Notes: generated from the sequence alone by a model not told the origin. Positions 1 to 7,342 are shown, numbered from the stretch's first letter. The stretch is 36,820 nt of DNA from Fibrobacter sp. (GCA_017503015.1 JAFVTX010000065.1:1-36820), one strand, 5' to 3'. Numbers and translations are program-made.

Positions 1-35
1 GATGCAGATGCGTTAAATCGGAGAACTGTGATAAA

Positions 36-147
36 ATGAAAAAAGAACGTAAGACTAGGCGGCGAACTCTAGTATGCAGGCACTTAATCTCAAAGGATCA
101 GTTGGCTGAAGTGGTCAACCTCTTTCCACTAACTCAATACGTTCTTT
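36..147 (-). ncRNA. Candidate structured small RNA, leftward
   Basis: No protein is convincing here, but the minus strand reads like a compact RNA gene. A sigma70-like promoter (154-182) ends 7 nt before base 147. There a 10-base arm (AAAGAACGTA, 147-138) begins that pairs perfectly with TACGTTCTTT (51-42) at the far end, and that arm is followed directly by a run of T. Inside the closing stem two short hairpins are visible: AGTGG/CCACT (130-126 with 116-112) and ACTAG/CTAGT toward the 3' side. The predicted transcript is about 106-112 nt. It matches no RNA family I recognise (not 6S, SRP, tmRNA or RNase P). It could instead be a structured leader or a recombination site. Inference only. Confidence 0.4.
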
Positions 148-153
148 AACTCT

Positions 154-182
154 AATATACCTCTTTTTTCGGAGAAAAGCAA
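154..182 (-). promoter_or_regulatory. Sigma70-like promoter for the candidate RNA
   Basis: On the minus strand TTGCTT (182-177) and TATATT (159-154) are separated by 17 nt. The same layout (TTGCAA, 17 nt, TATATT) precedes the leftward gene at 423-668, so the two promoters are copies within the duplicated units. Confidence 0.5.
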
Positions 183-421
183 TGATCAAGGCTAAAATTG
201 ATGACAAAAATTGCAAGTTTTATCCCTGCTCATAAAGAGCCCCTATAAGACAAGAAAGAAAATGGTTTCCAAGAATTGACAGAATCTGTATTGAAAAGAA
301 GGTTTTTCGCAAGAAAAGGAAATGTTGAGTATTTCGATTTCTTAATCGATATAGAAAAAATAAAAGACTCCCCGAAATTCAGGGAGCTATTGGGCTTTTT
401 CAACACTAAAAGTGTAAGATA
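182..421 (+). pseudogene. Broken rightward gene, unit 1
   Basis: A good ribosome site (GGAG at 171-174) precedes ATG 182, but the frame (MIKAKIDDKN...) stops at 235 inside the repeat at 217-253. A second frame opens after the TAA at 246-248 and runs to 421, ending in residues such as EYFDFLIDIEK and DSPKFRELLGF. The same tail occurs in unit 2 (886-978), which marks it as once coding. The N-terminal piece does not resemble that of unit 2. I do not recognise the family. It is convergent with the gene at 423-668, one base apart. It could be a frameshifted gene or a fusion of two fragments. Confidence 0.4.
217..253 (+). repeat. ~36-bp recurring element, copy 1
   Basis: Starts GTTTTATCCCT, has the core GCTCATAAAGAGC (a short GCTC/GAGC hairpin) and ends CCTATAAGACAA. 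It matches copies at 824-860 and 1240-1274 with only a few changes. It contains in-frame stops and lies at the break point of the rightward gene. Confidence 0.75.
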
Positions 422-422
422 A

Positions 423-668
423 TCATCGCGACAGCTGTTTCCTTTTACTAAAAAAATTAGCCCAATAAGGATTCTCTTTATCGAATAAAACTTTTTGCTC
501 TGGAGTGAAACTATGAGGATAATCTTTGAATAGAAATAAAATCGTTTTCTTGTCAAAAGAAACTGCATGAAGGCCGCATTGATCAATATAATCAACCCAC
601 CAGATTACATCACCTTCATTTTCCTTATAGAATTCGAATTTACGAGTTTCTTCTTTGACAGTGATCAT
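423..668 (-). CDS. Small conserved hypothetical protein, paralog 1
   Basis: This 81-residue soluble protein starts at ATG 668 with GAGG seven bases upstream and has a strong promoter at 686-714. It begins MITVKEETRKFEFYKENEGD and contains IWWVDYIDQ, AVSFDKK and FDKENPYW. The neighbour at 995-1222 is a clear paralog sharing all of these blocks, which supports both as real genes. There is no signal peptide or membrane segment; it is rich in aromatic and charged residues. The family is unknown to me. The small size, tandem duplication and pairing with a decayed convergent gene would fit an immunity or antitoxin-like role, but nothing in the sequence proves that. Confidence 0.75.
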   Translation of the reverse strand: MITVKEETRKFEFYKENEGDVIWWVDYIDQCGLHAVSFDKKTILFLFKDYPHSFTPEQKVLFDKENPYWANFFSKRKQLSR

Positions 669-685
669 GATTAACCTCGCTCTCT

Positions 686-714
686 AATATACCATTTTAC
701 CCAAGGAATTGCAA
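686..714 (-). promoter_or_regulatory. Sigma70-like promoter for 423-668
   Basis: TTGCAA (714-709), 17-nt spacer, TATATT (691-686) on the minus strand, 18 nt before the start codon. The surrounding bases CTCTAATATACC recur at 151-162. Confidence 0.6.
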
Positions 715-718
715 CCCC

Positions 719-978
719 ATGGCAGATTTTATCAACGCAGACGTAAAAATCGATAAATTCAACGAAATTATCGATATTGCGAATCGGACGGCAAGCGACT
801 TGAAGCCCGCCATGGCGGCTATCGTTTTACCTCAGCTCATAAAGAGCTCCTATAAGACAACGATTTCACACGAAAAAGGGACGAATTGAATACTTCGATG
901 TTTTGATAGACATTGAAAAATTAAAAGACTCCCCAAAATTTAGGGAGCTACTAGGATTCTTGAACACAAAGGTATAAG
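719..978 (+). pseudogene. Broken rightward gene, unit 2
   Basis: ATG 719 opens a 56-codon frame (MADFINADVKIDKFNEIIDI...) that crosses the repeat copy at 824-860 as LIKSSYKT and stops at 887-889. The tail shared with unit 1 (EYFDVLIDIEK, DSPKFRELLGF) lies in another frame and ends at 978. Compared with unit 1, about 45 bases between the repeat and the tail are missing. The N-terminal piece is faintly like phage virion-morphogenesis proteins (a DLKPAM...I pattern), which I regard as weak. It converges on 995-1222. Probably a frameshifted remnant. Confidence 0.4.
824..860 (+). repeat. ~36-bp recurring element, copy 2
   Basis: Same element as 217-253: GTTTTACCTC, then AGCTCATAAAGAGCT (5-bp arms AGCTC/GAGCT), then CCTATAAGACAA. 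It lies inside the open part of the rightward remnant. Confidence 0.75.
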
Positions 979-994
979 TAAATGTTGATGATTT

Positions 995-1222
995 TTAACC
1001 GCCAAGTAATTTTTTCCAATAAGGATTCTCTTTATCGAACAAGGCTTTTTCCTCTTTGGTGAAGTTCTTGGGATAATCTCCGAAAACAAACAAAATTTTT
1101 TTCTTATCGAAGGATACAGCTTCTGTTCCATGTTCACCAATATAATCAACCCACCAAATTTTATCGTTTTCGTGAACTTTGTAGAACTCAATCTTTCTTG
1201 TTTCTTTGTCAACCGTAATCAT
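995..1222 (-). CDS. Small conserved hypothetical protein, paralog 2
   Basis: 75 residues, paralogous to the protein at 423-668: both share MITV, the ETRK(I/F)EFYK block, IWWVDYI, AVSFDKK, a F.DYP motif and FDKENPYW. It starts at ATG 1222 with GAGG upstream (AGCGAGGTTAATC is identical in both copies). Unlike paralog 1, no TTGCAA/TATATT promoter is visible. The duplication is replaced 17 bases upstream of the ATG by the third copy of the ~36-bp element, so expression may depend on that element. Cytosolic by appearance; function unknown. Confidence 0.75.
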   Translation of the reverse strand: MITVDKETRKIEFYKVHENDKIWWVDYIGEHGTEAVSFDKKKILFVFGDYPKNFTKEEKALFDKENPYWKKLLGG

Positions 1223-1239
1223 GATTAACCTCGCTCTCT

Positions 1240-1274
1240 GTTTTATCTCCGCTCATAAAGAGCTCCTATAAGAC
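1240..1274 (+). repeat. ~36-bp recurring element, copy 3
   Basis: GTTTTATCTCC, then GCTCATAAAGAGC, then TCCTATAAGAC. It ends the duplicated region: the sequence beyond 1275 shares nothing with units 1 and 2. Confidence 0.75.
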
Positions 1275-1667
1275 CTGCTTTCTGAATATGCTTTATTTTA
1301 TACGGGTTCGCAGGCGGTTTGACGCTGGAAAAAACAGAAAAAAAGGAAGGATTTCTTGGATTTTGTCGATTTCAACAGGCCTTTGTAAAAAAGAGAGCCG
1401 CTGATTTCCATCAGGGAAAATGTCAACGGCATAACGATTCTTTCCGAACAAGAAAAGTTGAAAAGCGCAAGCTGACGATGTGGGGGTGTTAGGGGGCTTG
1501 CCCCCTAGGCGAAGGCTTCCCCCTTTCTTTGTTAATTGCTGAAATTTTACACATTCGCAAGGCGTTTTTTTCCGCAAAAAAAAGTCTATACTAGTAGATG
1601 GGGACTGTCTCCGTCTGCCAAACGGAGGCTTTTCCGAGAAAATATGGGAATATGGCTAGAACATTAG
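1275..1667. other. Intergenic stretch without a convincing gene
   Basis: A G-run hairpin (AGGGGG, loop CTTG, CCCCCT; 1491-1506) and a second hairpin (CTCCGT/ACGGAG, 1609-1627) are the only clear structures. A leftward 94-codon frame (1293-1577) spans the G-run; its composition (LRLGGKPPNTPTS) is the usual translation of such hairpins and it has no good ribosome site, so I do not call it. This may be the edge of an old mobile element. Confidence 0.5.
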
Positions 1668-1705
1668 TTGTTTTTTCTCAAAAATGTAATTATATTATAA
1701 TTACA
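1668..1705 (+). promoter_or_regulatory. Promoter and palindromic operator of the brnTA remnant
   Basis: TTGTTT (1668-1673) and TATATT (1691-1696) are 17 nt apart. The -10 lies within a perfect palindrome with arms TGTAATTATA and TATAATTACA around a single T (1685-1705). BrnA-type antitoxins are DNA-binding autorepressors, so this is a likely operator. Confidence 0.6.
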
Positions 1706-1719
1706 CCACGAGGTTCTAT

Positions 1720-1764
1720 ATGGAAGTAGAATTCGAGTGGCTTTTTGTTGGAGACGGAATATGA
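1720..1764 (+). pseudogene. Remnant of BrnT-type toxin gene
   Basis: A 14-codon frame, MEVEFEWLFVGDGI, lies between the operator and brnA and overlaps the brnA start (ATGA, 1761-1764). Intact BrnT toxins are about 90 residues, commonly begin with a short segment ending in F-E-W-D, and sit directly upstream of brnA. The simplest reading is an internal deletion that kept the first seven codons and the 3' end of brnT. Alternatively it is a leader peptide. BrnT identity is inferred from position and the first residues only. Confidence 0.5.
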
Positions 1765-1976
1765 AAAAGGAATATGACTTTTCGGGCATGAAAGCGGTAA
1801 AGAACCCTTATGCGGCGGCGTTGAAAAAGCAGATAACCATCCGCCTCAATTCAAGAACCATCGATTACTTCAAGAACATGGCAAAAAACGTCGGCATACC
1901 TTACCAGACGCTTATAGATTCGTATCTCACGGACTGCGCCCTGTGCAAACGCAAACTGACAATGCGGTGGAAATAA
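1761..1976 (+). CDS. brnA: BrnA/CopG-type antitoxin, apparently orphaned
   Basis: 71 residues from ATG 1761. It begins MKKEYDFSGMKAVKNPYA and contains KKQITIRLNSRTIDYFKNMA and a GIPYQTLIDSYL block: the ribbon (QITIRL) followed by two helices of the BrnA (CopG-like ribbon-helix-helix) family. These proteins bind their own promoter and neutralise BrnT, a ribonuclease toxin. The reading frame overlaps a 14-codon remnant where brnT should be, and the upstream palindrome fits autoregulation. With the toxin gone it may act only as a repressor or as an anti-addiction relic. The C-terminus is short and basic. Confidence 0.85.
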   Translation: MKKEYDFSGMKAVKNPYAAALKKQITIRLNSRTIDYFKNMAKNVGIPYQTLIDSYLTDCALCKRKLTMRWK

Positions 1977-1978
1977 AA

Positions 1979-2000
1979 AAGCGGGAATTTTATCCCGCTT
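1979..2000. terminator. Bidirectional terminator between brnA and ung
   Basis: Stem AAGCGGGA/TCCCGCTT with loop ATTTTA; A-rich on one side and T-rich on the other, placed between convergent genes. Confidence 0.75.
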
Positions 2001-2006
2001 GTTCCT

Positions 2007-2681
2007 CTACTTCACTGACCAGTCGATAGGCTCGATTCCCTTGCTTACAAGGAATGCGTTTGCCTTGCTGAAATGCTTGCAGCCGAAAAATCCTCGGTAG
2101 GCCGAAAGAGGGCTCGGGTGTGGGGCGGTGAGGATCAGGTGCCCGCGGTTTGGCGCCACCAGGGCCTGTTTCTTTATAGCGAAACTGCCCCAGAGCAAGA
2201 ACACCAGATTTTCCCGCACCTGCGAGAGCCTCTGGATAATGGTGTCGGTAAAGGTCTGCCAGCCGATTCCCGCATGGCTTGCCGCCTGGTGGGCCCGCAC
2301 CGTCAGGGAGGCGTTCAGGAGCAAGATGCCCTGGTGGGCCCAGCTTTCCAGGTTCCCGTGCTGCGGGGGTGTGATGCCAAGGTCGTCGTGGAGTTCCTGG
2401 AAGATGTTGATGAGGGAGGGCGGCGGGTCGATTCCGTTAGGCACCGAGAAACACAACCCGTGGGCCTGTCCTGGATTGTGGTATGGGTCTTGCCCGATGA
2501 TGACCGCCTTTACCTTGTCCACAGGGCAAAAGTCCAGGGCCGCAAAGATTTTCGGCCCTGGCGGGTATATCACGTGGTGTTCCGCCTTCTCCTTCAGGAG
2601 GGTTTCCTTTATTTTCTGGAAATAGGGCTGCTCGAACTGGTCGCCCAGGAGTTTCAGCCAGGATTCTTCAAGTTTAACCAT
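2007..2681 (-). CDS. ung: Uracil-DNA glycosylase (family 1)
   Basis: Removes uracil from DNA, the first step of base-excision repair, in the cytoplasm. The 224-residue protein is typical in length. It carries the water-activating motif GQDPYH (Asp65), the PPPSL.N uracil-pocket stretch (about 87-92), LLLNASLTV (about 120-128) and the minor-groove/active-site motif HPSPLSAYRGFFGC (His188). I place the start at ATG 2681, where family homology (VKLEESW..LL) begins; an in-frame extension to 2750 would add 23 unrelated residues. No clear ribosome site is visible. It is divergent from the lipoprotein gene at 2781, and the region between holds that gene's promoter. Confidence 0.96.
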   Translation of the reverse strand: MVKLEESWLKLLGDQFEQPYFQKIKETLLKEKAEHHVIYPPGPKIFAALDFCPVDKVKAVIIGQDPYHNPGQAHGLCFSVPNGIDPPPSLINIFQELHDDLGITPPQHGNLESWAHQGILLLNASLTVRAHQAASHAGIGWQTFTDTIIQRLSQVRENLVFLLWGSFAIKKQALVAPNRGHLILTAPHPSPLSAYRGFFGCKHFSKANAFLVSKGIEPIDWSVK

Positions 2682-2706
2682 TATGGCCGAAAAATACTTA
2701 ATTATT

Positions 2707-2735
2707 TTGCCAATGTCTCCATTAATGCTTATATT
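2707..2735 (+). promoter_or_regulatory. Sigma70-like promoter of the lipoprotein-kinase operon
   Basis: TTGCCA (2707-2712), 17 nt, TATATT (2730-2735), giving a leader of about 40 nt before ATG 2781. Same pattern as the promoter at 10952-10980. Confidence 0.6.
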
Positions 2736-2780
2736 TCTTTTATTGAACACTGGTATGTTCGCCTAATAAAGGAGGCCTCC

Positions 2781-4943
2781 ATGACAAAAACATTCGCTAT
2801 GCGCCTGGCTGCTATTTCTGCTGTGGCTATACTCTGCTCCTGCGGTGATTCTTCCACGGGAGCCAAGGATGATGGGGACAAATCCTCCAAAGAGTCTGTG
2901 AAGTCTGTTTCTGGTTTGGGGAAGTGCTCGGCAGACCGTGCGGGTGAAGTCCTCTATGTAGAAGACGAAAAAGCCGAGTATATCTGTATTCCTAACGAAT
3001 GGAAAAATACCGGCGCCACCGAAAATAGTGAAGGTGATGAATCTGACACAAGTTCAAGTCCCTCCAAAAACAAGTCATCGTCTTCGACAAAGGGAAGTAG
3101 TGGAAGTACTTCGGGTTCAAGCAGCGCCTCTGATTCGGGTAAGAATTCCTCTGGGTCTGGCTCTGCAAGTTCTTCAAGTGTTGCACAGGAACCGACTTCT
3201 AGTGCACCCGGCGCAAATGAAACCATTCCTACGAAGCCTGTGAGCAAGGCCTTTTCGGGAGTGGTGCAAAAGGGCCCGTTCACGAGTGGCTCTACTATGA
3301 AAATTTGGGAACTGGATGAGGATTTGGCCTTGACGGGAACGAAGTTTGAATGGGAGGTATCTTCGTCTCTTGGTGAATTTTCTTCGCCTAAGTTGAATCT
3401 TGCTACCCAGTATGGATTGCTTCAGGCTACGGGAACCTTCTATAACGAGGTTTCGGGCTCTACAACGACAGGAGATTTTACCCTGAAGGGGATTGTGGAC
3501 CTGAGTAACCGGGACAAGGCGAACTTGAACATTTTGGCTCACCTGGCTTACAATAGGGCGATGGCTCTGTTTGCGACAGGAGATTACAAAAACATTCCGG
3601 CAGCCAAGTCTAAGGCCGAACAGGAAGTGATGGAAGCGTTCTACATGAATCCGAAGGATGCCCCCCTGAACCACGCCTTTGAAGATTTGAGCATCTTTGG
3701 CACAACCAACGACGATGCCAAACTTCTGGCGGTGTCTATCCTGCTTACTCGGGGATTGAATCCGACGGGAATAACGTCTACCACGGCGGAACTATCTGCG
3801 GATATCAAGGATGACGGTAAGTGGAACCAGAGTTCGGAATCTACGACGCAGGTGACCGTTGCGGATTGGGCGCTTAACAATTTGGCAAACAATTCCAAGA
3901 TCCGCACCAGGGTAGAAACCCAAGGTGGTAACGCCCCCAATTTCGAAAGATGGATAGGGGAGTTTATTGAGGGCGTCTATTCCATTCCCTGTACCGACAA
4001 GTTGGATGGGAATATGGAACAGATCGCTGTTGCAGGAAGTTCGTACAATGGTAAAAAACTGGTCTGCGATGGCGGCAGCTTGAGATTTGCAACAAGGCTG
4101 GATACCCTTATCGGGTATGCGTGTACCGCGTCCAGGGACGGAGTCATTAAGAGTTACATTGACCCCTATTATGGCACTAAAAAGGAGCAGATTTGCGATA
4201 GTGGCGTTAAAAGCTGGAGGGACGTTGGAATCTACGATTACTCCAAGGAGGATTTCTTCAGCGAAACGGCCAATTATGGCACGCTCAAGGATAGCCGCGA
4301 CAACAAGACATACAAAACCATAAAGATCGGTAGCCAGACCTGGATGGCCGAGAACCTTGATTATTCAGATTCTACGAAGATGACGAATTTGAAGGGGAAT
4401 TCCTGGTGTTTCAACAATCGCCCAAAGAATTGCGAGATGGCGGGAAGGCTTTATACTTGGACGGCGTCCATGAATCTGGCGTCATTCTACCTTGAAGAAA
4501 GTGCTGCCGATGTTATTGCGGAAAAACATCAGGGTGCGTGTCCCGATGGATGGCATATCCCGACCTCTACAGAATGGAATGACCTTATGGAGTATGTCGA
4601 GGCGAAAGGTACTGAGCACTATGCTGGTTCTTACTTAAAGTCCAAGACGGGGTGGCAAAGCTATTCGACGAGTGTAAAATCATTGGATGAATATGGTTTC
4701 TCTGCGATTCCCACGGGAGCCTATTACGGGAAATATGCAAATGCGGGGGAAACCTATAGTGCCTATACCTTTGATGACGAAGGCCAGTTTACCAATTTCT
4801 GGTCTGCAACGGAAGCCCCCAAGACAGCTGCGGCCACGAAGGCTCTATATTGGTTCCTGGATTACCGCTACAACTATTTTGATGTAAGTACCGATTACAA
4901 CCAGAAGGGGCGCGGATTCCCGATTCGCTGCGTCAAGAATTGA
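2781..4943 (+). CDS. Lipoprotein with Fibrobacter major paralogous domain
   Basis: 720 residues from ATG 2781, behind a strong AAAGGAGG site. A lipoprotein signal ends in ILCSC (Cys near 19). A Ser/Gly/Lys-rich low-complexity linker (about 75-135) leads into a middle domain (FSGVVQKGPF, about 155-420) and a C-terminal domain (about 498-720) with TWMAENLDY, CPDGWHIPT, EWNDLM, NFWSATE and a final [11 protein letters not shown]. The C-terminal pattern is that of the Fib_succ_major domain, related to FGE/C-type-lectin-like folds and expanded in Fibrobacter. Role unknown; a surface-exposed protein is likely. Its stop overlaps the start of the hybrid kinase (TTGA), so the two are probably co-translated. 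Confidence 0.88.
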   Translation: MTKTFAMRLAAISAVAILCSCGDSSTGAKDDGDKSSKESVKSVSGLGKCSADRAGEVLYVEDEKAEYICIPNEWKNTGATENSEGDESDTSSSPSKNKSSSSTKGSSGSTSGSSSASDSGKNSSGSGSASSSSVAQEPTSSAPGANETIPTKPVSKAFSGVVQKGPFTSGSTMKIWELDEDLALTGTKFEWEVSSSLGEFSSPKLNLATQYGLLQATGTFYNEVSGSTTTGDFTLKGIVDLSNRDKANLNILAHLAYNRAMALFATGDYKNIPAAKSKAEQEVMEAFYMNPKDAPLNHAFEDLSIFGTTNDDAKLLAVSILLTRGLNPTGITSTTAELSADIKDDGKWNQSSESTTQVTVADWALNNLANNSKIRTRVETQGGNAPNFERWIGEFIEGVYSIPCTDKLDGNMEQIAVAGSSYNGKKLVCDGGSLRFATRLDTLIGYACTASRDGVIKSYIDPYYGTKKEQICDSGVKSWRDVGIYDYSKEDFFSETANYGTLKDSRDNKTYKTIKIGSQTWMAENLDYSDSTKMTNLKGNSWCFNNRPKNCEMAGRLYTWTASMNLASFYLEESAADVIAEKHQGACPDGWHIPTSTEWNDLMEYVEAKGTEHYAGSYLKSKTGWQSYSTSVKSLDEYGFSAIPTGAYYGKYANAGETYSAYTFDDEGQFTNFWSATEAPKTAAATKALYWFLDYRYNYFDVSTDYNQKGRGFPIRCVKN

Positions 4944-6439
4944 TTTTGGAAAATCTGCCCTTGATTCTCGTTTATGCCGGAAGTGCCTTGATGCTTCTCA
5001 ACATCGTCCGTTACATTTTGCTGGAACGGGTTGTTCTCAGGTCGAACTACTGGGACATGGGCCGTGGCCCTCTCCACATTCCCCTGGCGCTGTTGGTCCT
5101 GTTCCTCTTGGGCTACCTGGCGGTTGGCTATGTGGGGACTTCCGACAACGTGGTTCCATCCATCCTCTTTGGCGGGAGCCTTTTTGTGTTCCTGATTCTT
5201 TCCCTGATGAAGATTGTCCTTAAAAAAGTTGAAGAGGGGGAAGAACGCATCGGGGCTGTCCACAAGGACTTGAACGCGGAGAAGAAGGAACACGAGGCCA
5301 AGTCCGCATTTCTTTCTAACATCGGTCACGATATCCGTACCCCCATGAACGAAATCATGGGCTGTGTCGCCCTTTGCAAAAAAGAAGACGCAACCTTGCC
5401 CGAAATCAGGGAGAACTCAGTGAAGATTGAACGTTCCTGCCAACACCTGCTGTCGCTGGTGAACGACGTGCTGGAAATGAGCCGCCTGGAAAGCGGTAAA
5501 ATCGAGGCGGAAGAGTCCGCCCTGGACTTAAGGGAAATGGTGTCTGGGTGGCAAGAAACCTTCGCGCCTCGGATGCAAGAGAAGAACATCGACTTCACTG
5601 TGGATTGCAGCGGCGTAAAAGATCCGCTGGTCCTTTGTTCCCGCCAGGGTTTCAACCGGGTCGTCATGAACCTCTTGAGCAACGCCTGCAAGTTTACGCC
5701 CGATGGTGGAGAGGTTTCCTTGAAACTTTCCGAAAAGCCTTCGGAAAGGGAAGGCTTTGGCCTGTACGAATTGCGGGTGAAGGACAACGGAATCGGCATG
5801 ACCGAAAGCCTTGCGAGCCGCCTGTTCGACGCCTTTGAAATGGAGCGCTCCTCCTCGTTGAGCGGTGTCCAGGGCGTGGGCCTTGGAATGGCCATCACCA
5901 AGCGCATCGTGGACCAGATGGACGGAAAAATCCAGGTGCAGAGCCAGTCCGGAAAGGGCACGGAGTTCGTGGTGACGCTTCCCATGCGCCTCCAGTCGGC
6001 CATGCAGACCCAATGGAATGCGGACTTGCCGAATTGTCCGGTGAATTTTGCGGGCAAGCGGGTCCTTTTGGTAGAGGACATGGTCGTCAATCGCGAAGTA
6101 ACCGGTTTGATCCTGAAAAACATGGGCTTCGAGGTGGAATTTGCGGCAAATGGCGAGGAGGGCGTTTACAAGCTGTCCAGCGCCCATCCCGGCTACTACG
6201 ACATGATCCTGATGGATATCCAGATGCCCGTCATGGACGGTTACGAGGCCACCCGCCGAATTCGCCGTCTCGGCAATGTGGAACAGGCATACGTCCCCAT
6301 CGTGGCCATGACCGCCAATGCCTTTAGCGCAGATATAGAAAAGGCCATGGAGGCGGGAATGAACGCCTACGTGGCCAAGCCTATCGATGTAGCGGTTCTT
6401 GAAAAGACCCTGGCAGGATTTTTCGGGAAAAAAGTCTAG
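4940..6439 (+). CDS. Membrane hybrid histidine kinase (HisKA-HATPase-REC)
   Basis: 499 residues from TTG 4940, overlapping the lipoprotein stop; ATG 4991 is an alternative with a shorter first membrane helix. Three membrane segments (about 8-28, 46-65, 71-92) with almost no periplasmic loop are followed by a coiled linker. The HisKA box has phospho-acceptor His130 in [13 protein letters not shown]; then come a HATPase domain ([28 protein letters not shown]) and a receiver with Asp380, phospho-acceptor Asp426 (MDIQMP) and Lys480. No Hpt or DNA-binding output follows, so the phosphate must pass to another protein. Lack of an own sensor domain plus coupling to the lipoprotein suggests the lipoprotein may supply sensing (inference). 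The 3' end overlaps thiG tail-to-tail by 4 bases. Confidence 0.93.
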   Translation: MILENLPLILVYAGSALMLLNIVRYILLERVVLRSNYWDMGRGPLHIPLALLVLFLLGYLAVGYVGTSDNVVPSILFGGSLFVFLILSLMKIVLKKVEEGEERIGAVHKDLNAEKKEHEAKSAFLSNIGHDIRTPMNEIMGCVALCKKEDATLPEIRENSVKIERSCQHLLSLVNDVLEMSRLESGKIEAEESALDLREMVSGWQETFAPRMQEKNIDFTVDCSGVKDPLVLCSRQGFNRVVMNLLSNACKFTPDGGEVSLKLSEKPSEREGFGLYELRVKDNGIGMTESLASRLFDAFEMERSSSLSGVQGVGLGMAITKRIVDQMDGKIQVQSQSGKGTEFVVTLPMRLQSAMQTQWNADLPNCPVNFAGKRVLLVEDMVVNREVTGLILKNMGFEVEFAANGEEGVYKLSSAHPGYYDMILMDIQMPVMDGYEATRRIRRLGNVEQAYVPIVAMTANAFSADIEKAMEAGMNAYVAKPIDVAVLEKTLAGFFGKKV

Positions 6440-7212
6440 TCCCGCAAGAATCCGGTGAGCGGGTCGGAGGCGGAAGCCCCGCGCGTGAGCACGCGCCCAA
6501 GGCCTGCCAGGTAGGCCTTGCGACCCGCCTCGATGGCAAGCTTGAAGCTGTTTGCCATGAGCGTCAGGTCGCCCGCCGTTGCAAGGGCGGTGTTCGCCAT
6601 GATGGCGGCGGCCCCCATCTCCATGGCGGCGCAGGCTTCGGAGGGTTTTCCGATTCCCGCGTCTACGATGATGGGCTGGTCAATCTCGTCAATCAGAATT
6701 TGGATGAATTCCCGTGTGGATAGTCCCTTGTTGGACCCGATGGGGGCAGCGAGGGGCATGACGGCGGCAGCGCCTGCGTTTACCAGGTCTCGGGCCACGT
6801 TCAGGTCGGGGTACATGTAGGGCATTACCACAAAGCCTTCTTTTGCCAAAGTCTCCGTAGCCTTTACCGTTTCGTAGTTGTCGGGCAACAGGTACTTGGT
6901 GTCCCGCATGATTTCGATTTTTACGAAGTCTCCGCAACCAAGTTCACGGGAGAGCCTTGCGATACGCACGGCCTCGTCGGCATTTCGGGCTCCCGAAGTG
7001 TTGGGCAGTAGGGTCACTCCCTTGGGAATGTAGTCCAGGATGTTCTCGTGGTCCTTGGTGTTGGCGCGGCGCACGGCAAGCGTTACGATCTGTGCCCCGG
7101 CGTCACGCACAGCAGCCTCGATGAGCTTCAGCGAGTACTTGCCGGAACCAAGAATAAAACGGGAACTGAATTCGTGACCGCCAATAACGAGAGTATCCTT
7201 TGCGCCTTCCAT
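6436..7212 (-). CDS. thiG: Thiazole synthase ThiG
   Basis: Makes the thiazole phosphate of thiamin from deoxyxylulose phosphate, a dehydroglycine-derived imine and ThiS thiocarboxylate; cytoplasmic TIM barrel. 258 residues, normal for the family. Visible motifs: [10 protein letters not shown] near the N-terminus, [15 protein letters not shown] (70-84), the Schiff-base Lys98 in [32 protein letters not shown] and [11 protein letters not shown]. The start is ATG 7212; an in-frame extension upstream to 7341 translates a palindromic repeat and is rejected. No thiS, thiH/thiO or thiF is adjacent, so sulfur carriers must be encoded elsewhere. No TPP riboswitch is evident in the short upstream gap. 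Confidence 0.96.
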   Translation of the reverse strand: MEGAKDTLVIGGHEFSSRFILGSGKYSLKLIEAAVRDAGAQIVTLAVRRANTKDHENILDYIPKGVTLLPNTSGARNADEAVRIARLSRELGCGDFVKIEIMRDTKYLLPDNYETVKATETLAKEGFVVMPYMYPDLNVARDLVNAGAAAVMPLAAPIGSNKGLSTREFIQILIDEIDQPIIVDAGIGKPSEACAAMEMGAAAIMANTALATAGDLTLMANSFKLAIEAGRKAYLAGLGRVLTRGASASDPLTGFLRD

Positions 7213-7279
7213 AAAGCCTTCTTTTTTTTTTGCGTCTGGAATATAGAAAAATCCGCCCGAAATATGGACGAGGCGAAAA

Positions 7280-7306
7280 GGAGATGCCCGCCTTCGCGGG
7301 CATGAC
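7280..7306. repeat. Palindromic GTCAT-type repeat (copy A)
   Basis: Stem GCCCGC/GCGGGC around TTC, flanked by ATGAC on one side and GGAGAT on the other. One of seven intergenic palindromes in the window with the same flanks but different stems. Confidence 0.7.
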
Positions 7307-7342
7307 AAATCGAAGAAAGGACGGTCGTCCGTGAGCAACAAA

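Noticed and set aside
36-149. A 37-codon rightward frame (begins MKKERKTRRRTLV) overlapping a frame that ends at 39
   Set aside because: It lies antisense to a better-supported structured RNA, has only a distant ribosome site, and is not duplicated with the units; the end of an upstream gene at 1-39 cannot be judged from 12 codons.
36-150. Integron attC-like site
   Set aside because: The terminal inverted repeat lacks the RYYYAAC/GTTRRRY core sequences, and no integrase is present.
217-1274. The ~36-bp element as a CRISPR repeat (starts GTTTTA, length 35-37)
   Set aside because: Copies are about 570 and 380 bases apart rather than ~30-40, the intervening DNA is coding-like and duplicated, and no cas gene or anti-repeat RNA is visible.
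1293-1577. Leftward 94-codon frame
   Set aside because: It is produced by translating a G-run hairpin and low-complexity DNA; no ribosome site and no recognisable domain.
2073-2780. N-terminal extension of the lipoprotein gene through ung
   Set aside because: The frame is open by chance across the antisense of ung; ATG 2781 has a strong ribosome site and a lipoprotein signal.
6439-7341. Start of thiG at 7341
   Set aside because: The added 43 residues translate a palindromic repeat (CPRRRASPF) and are absent from the ThiG family; ATG 7212 fits the family length.
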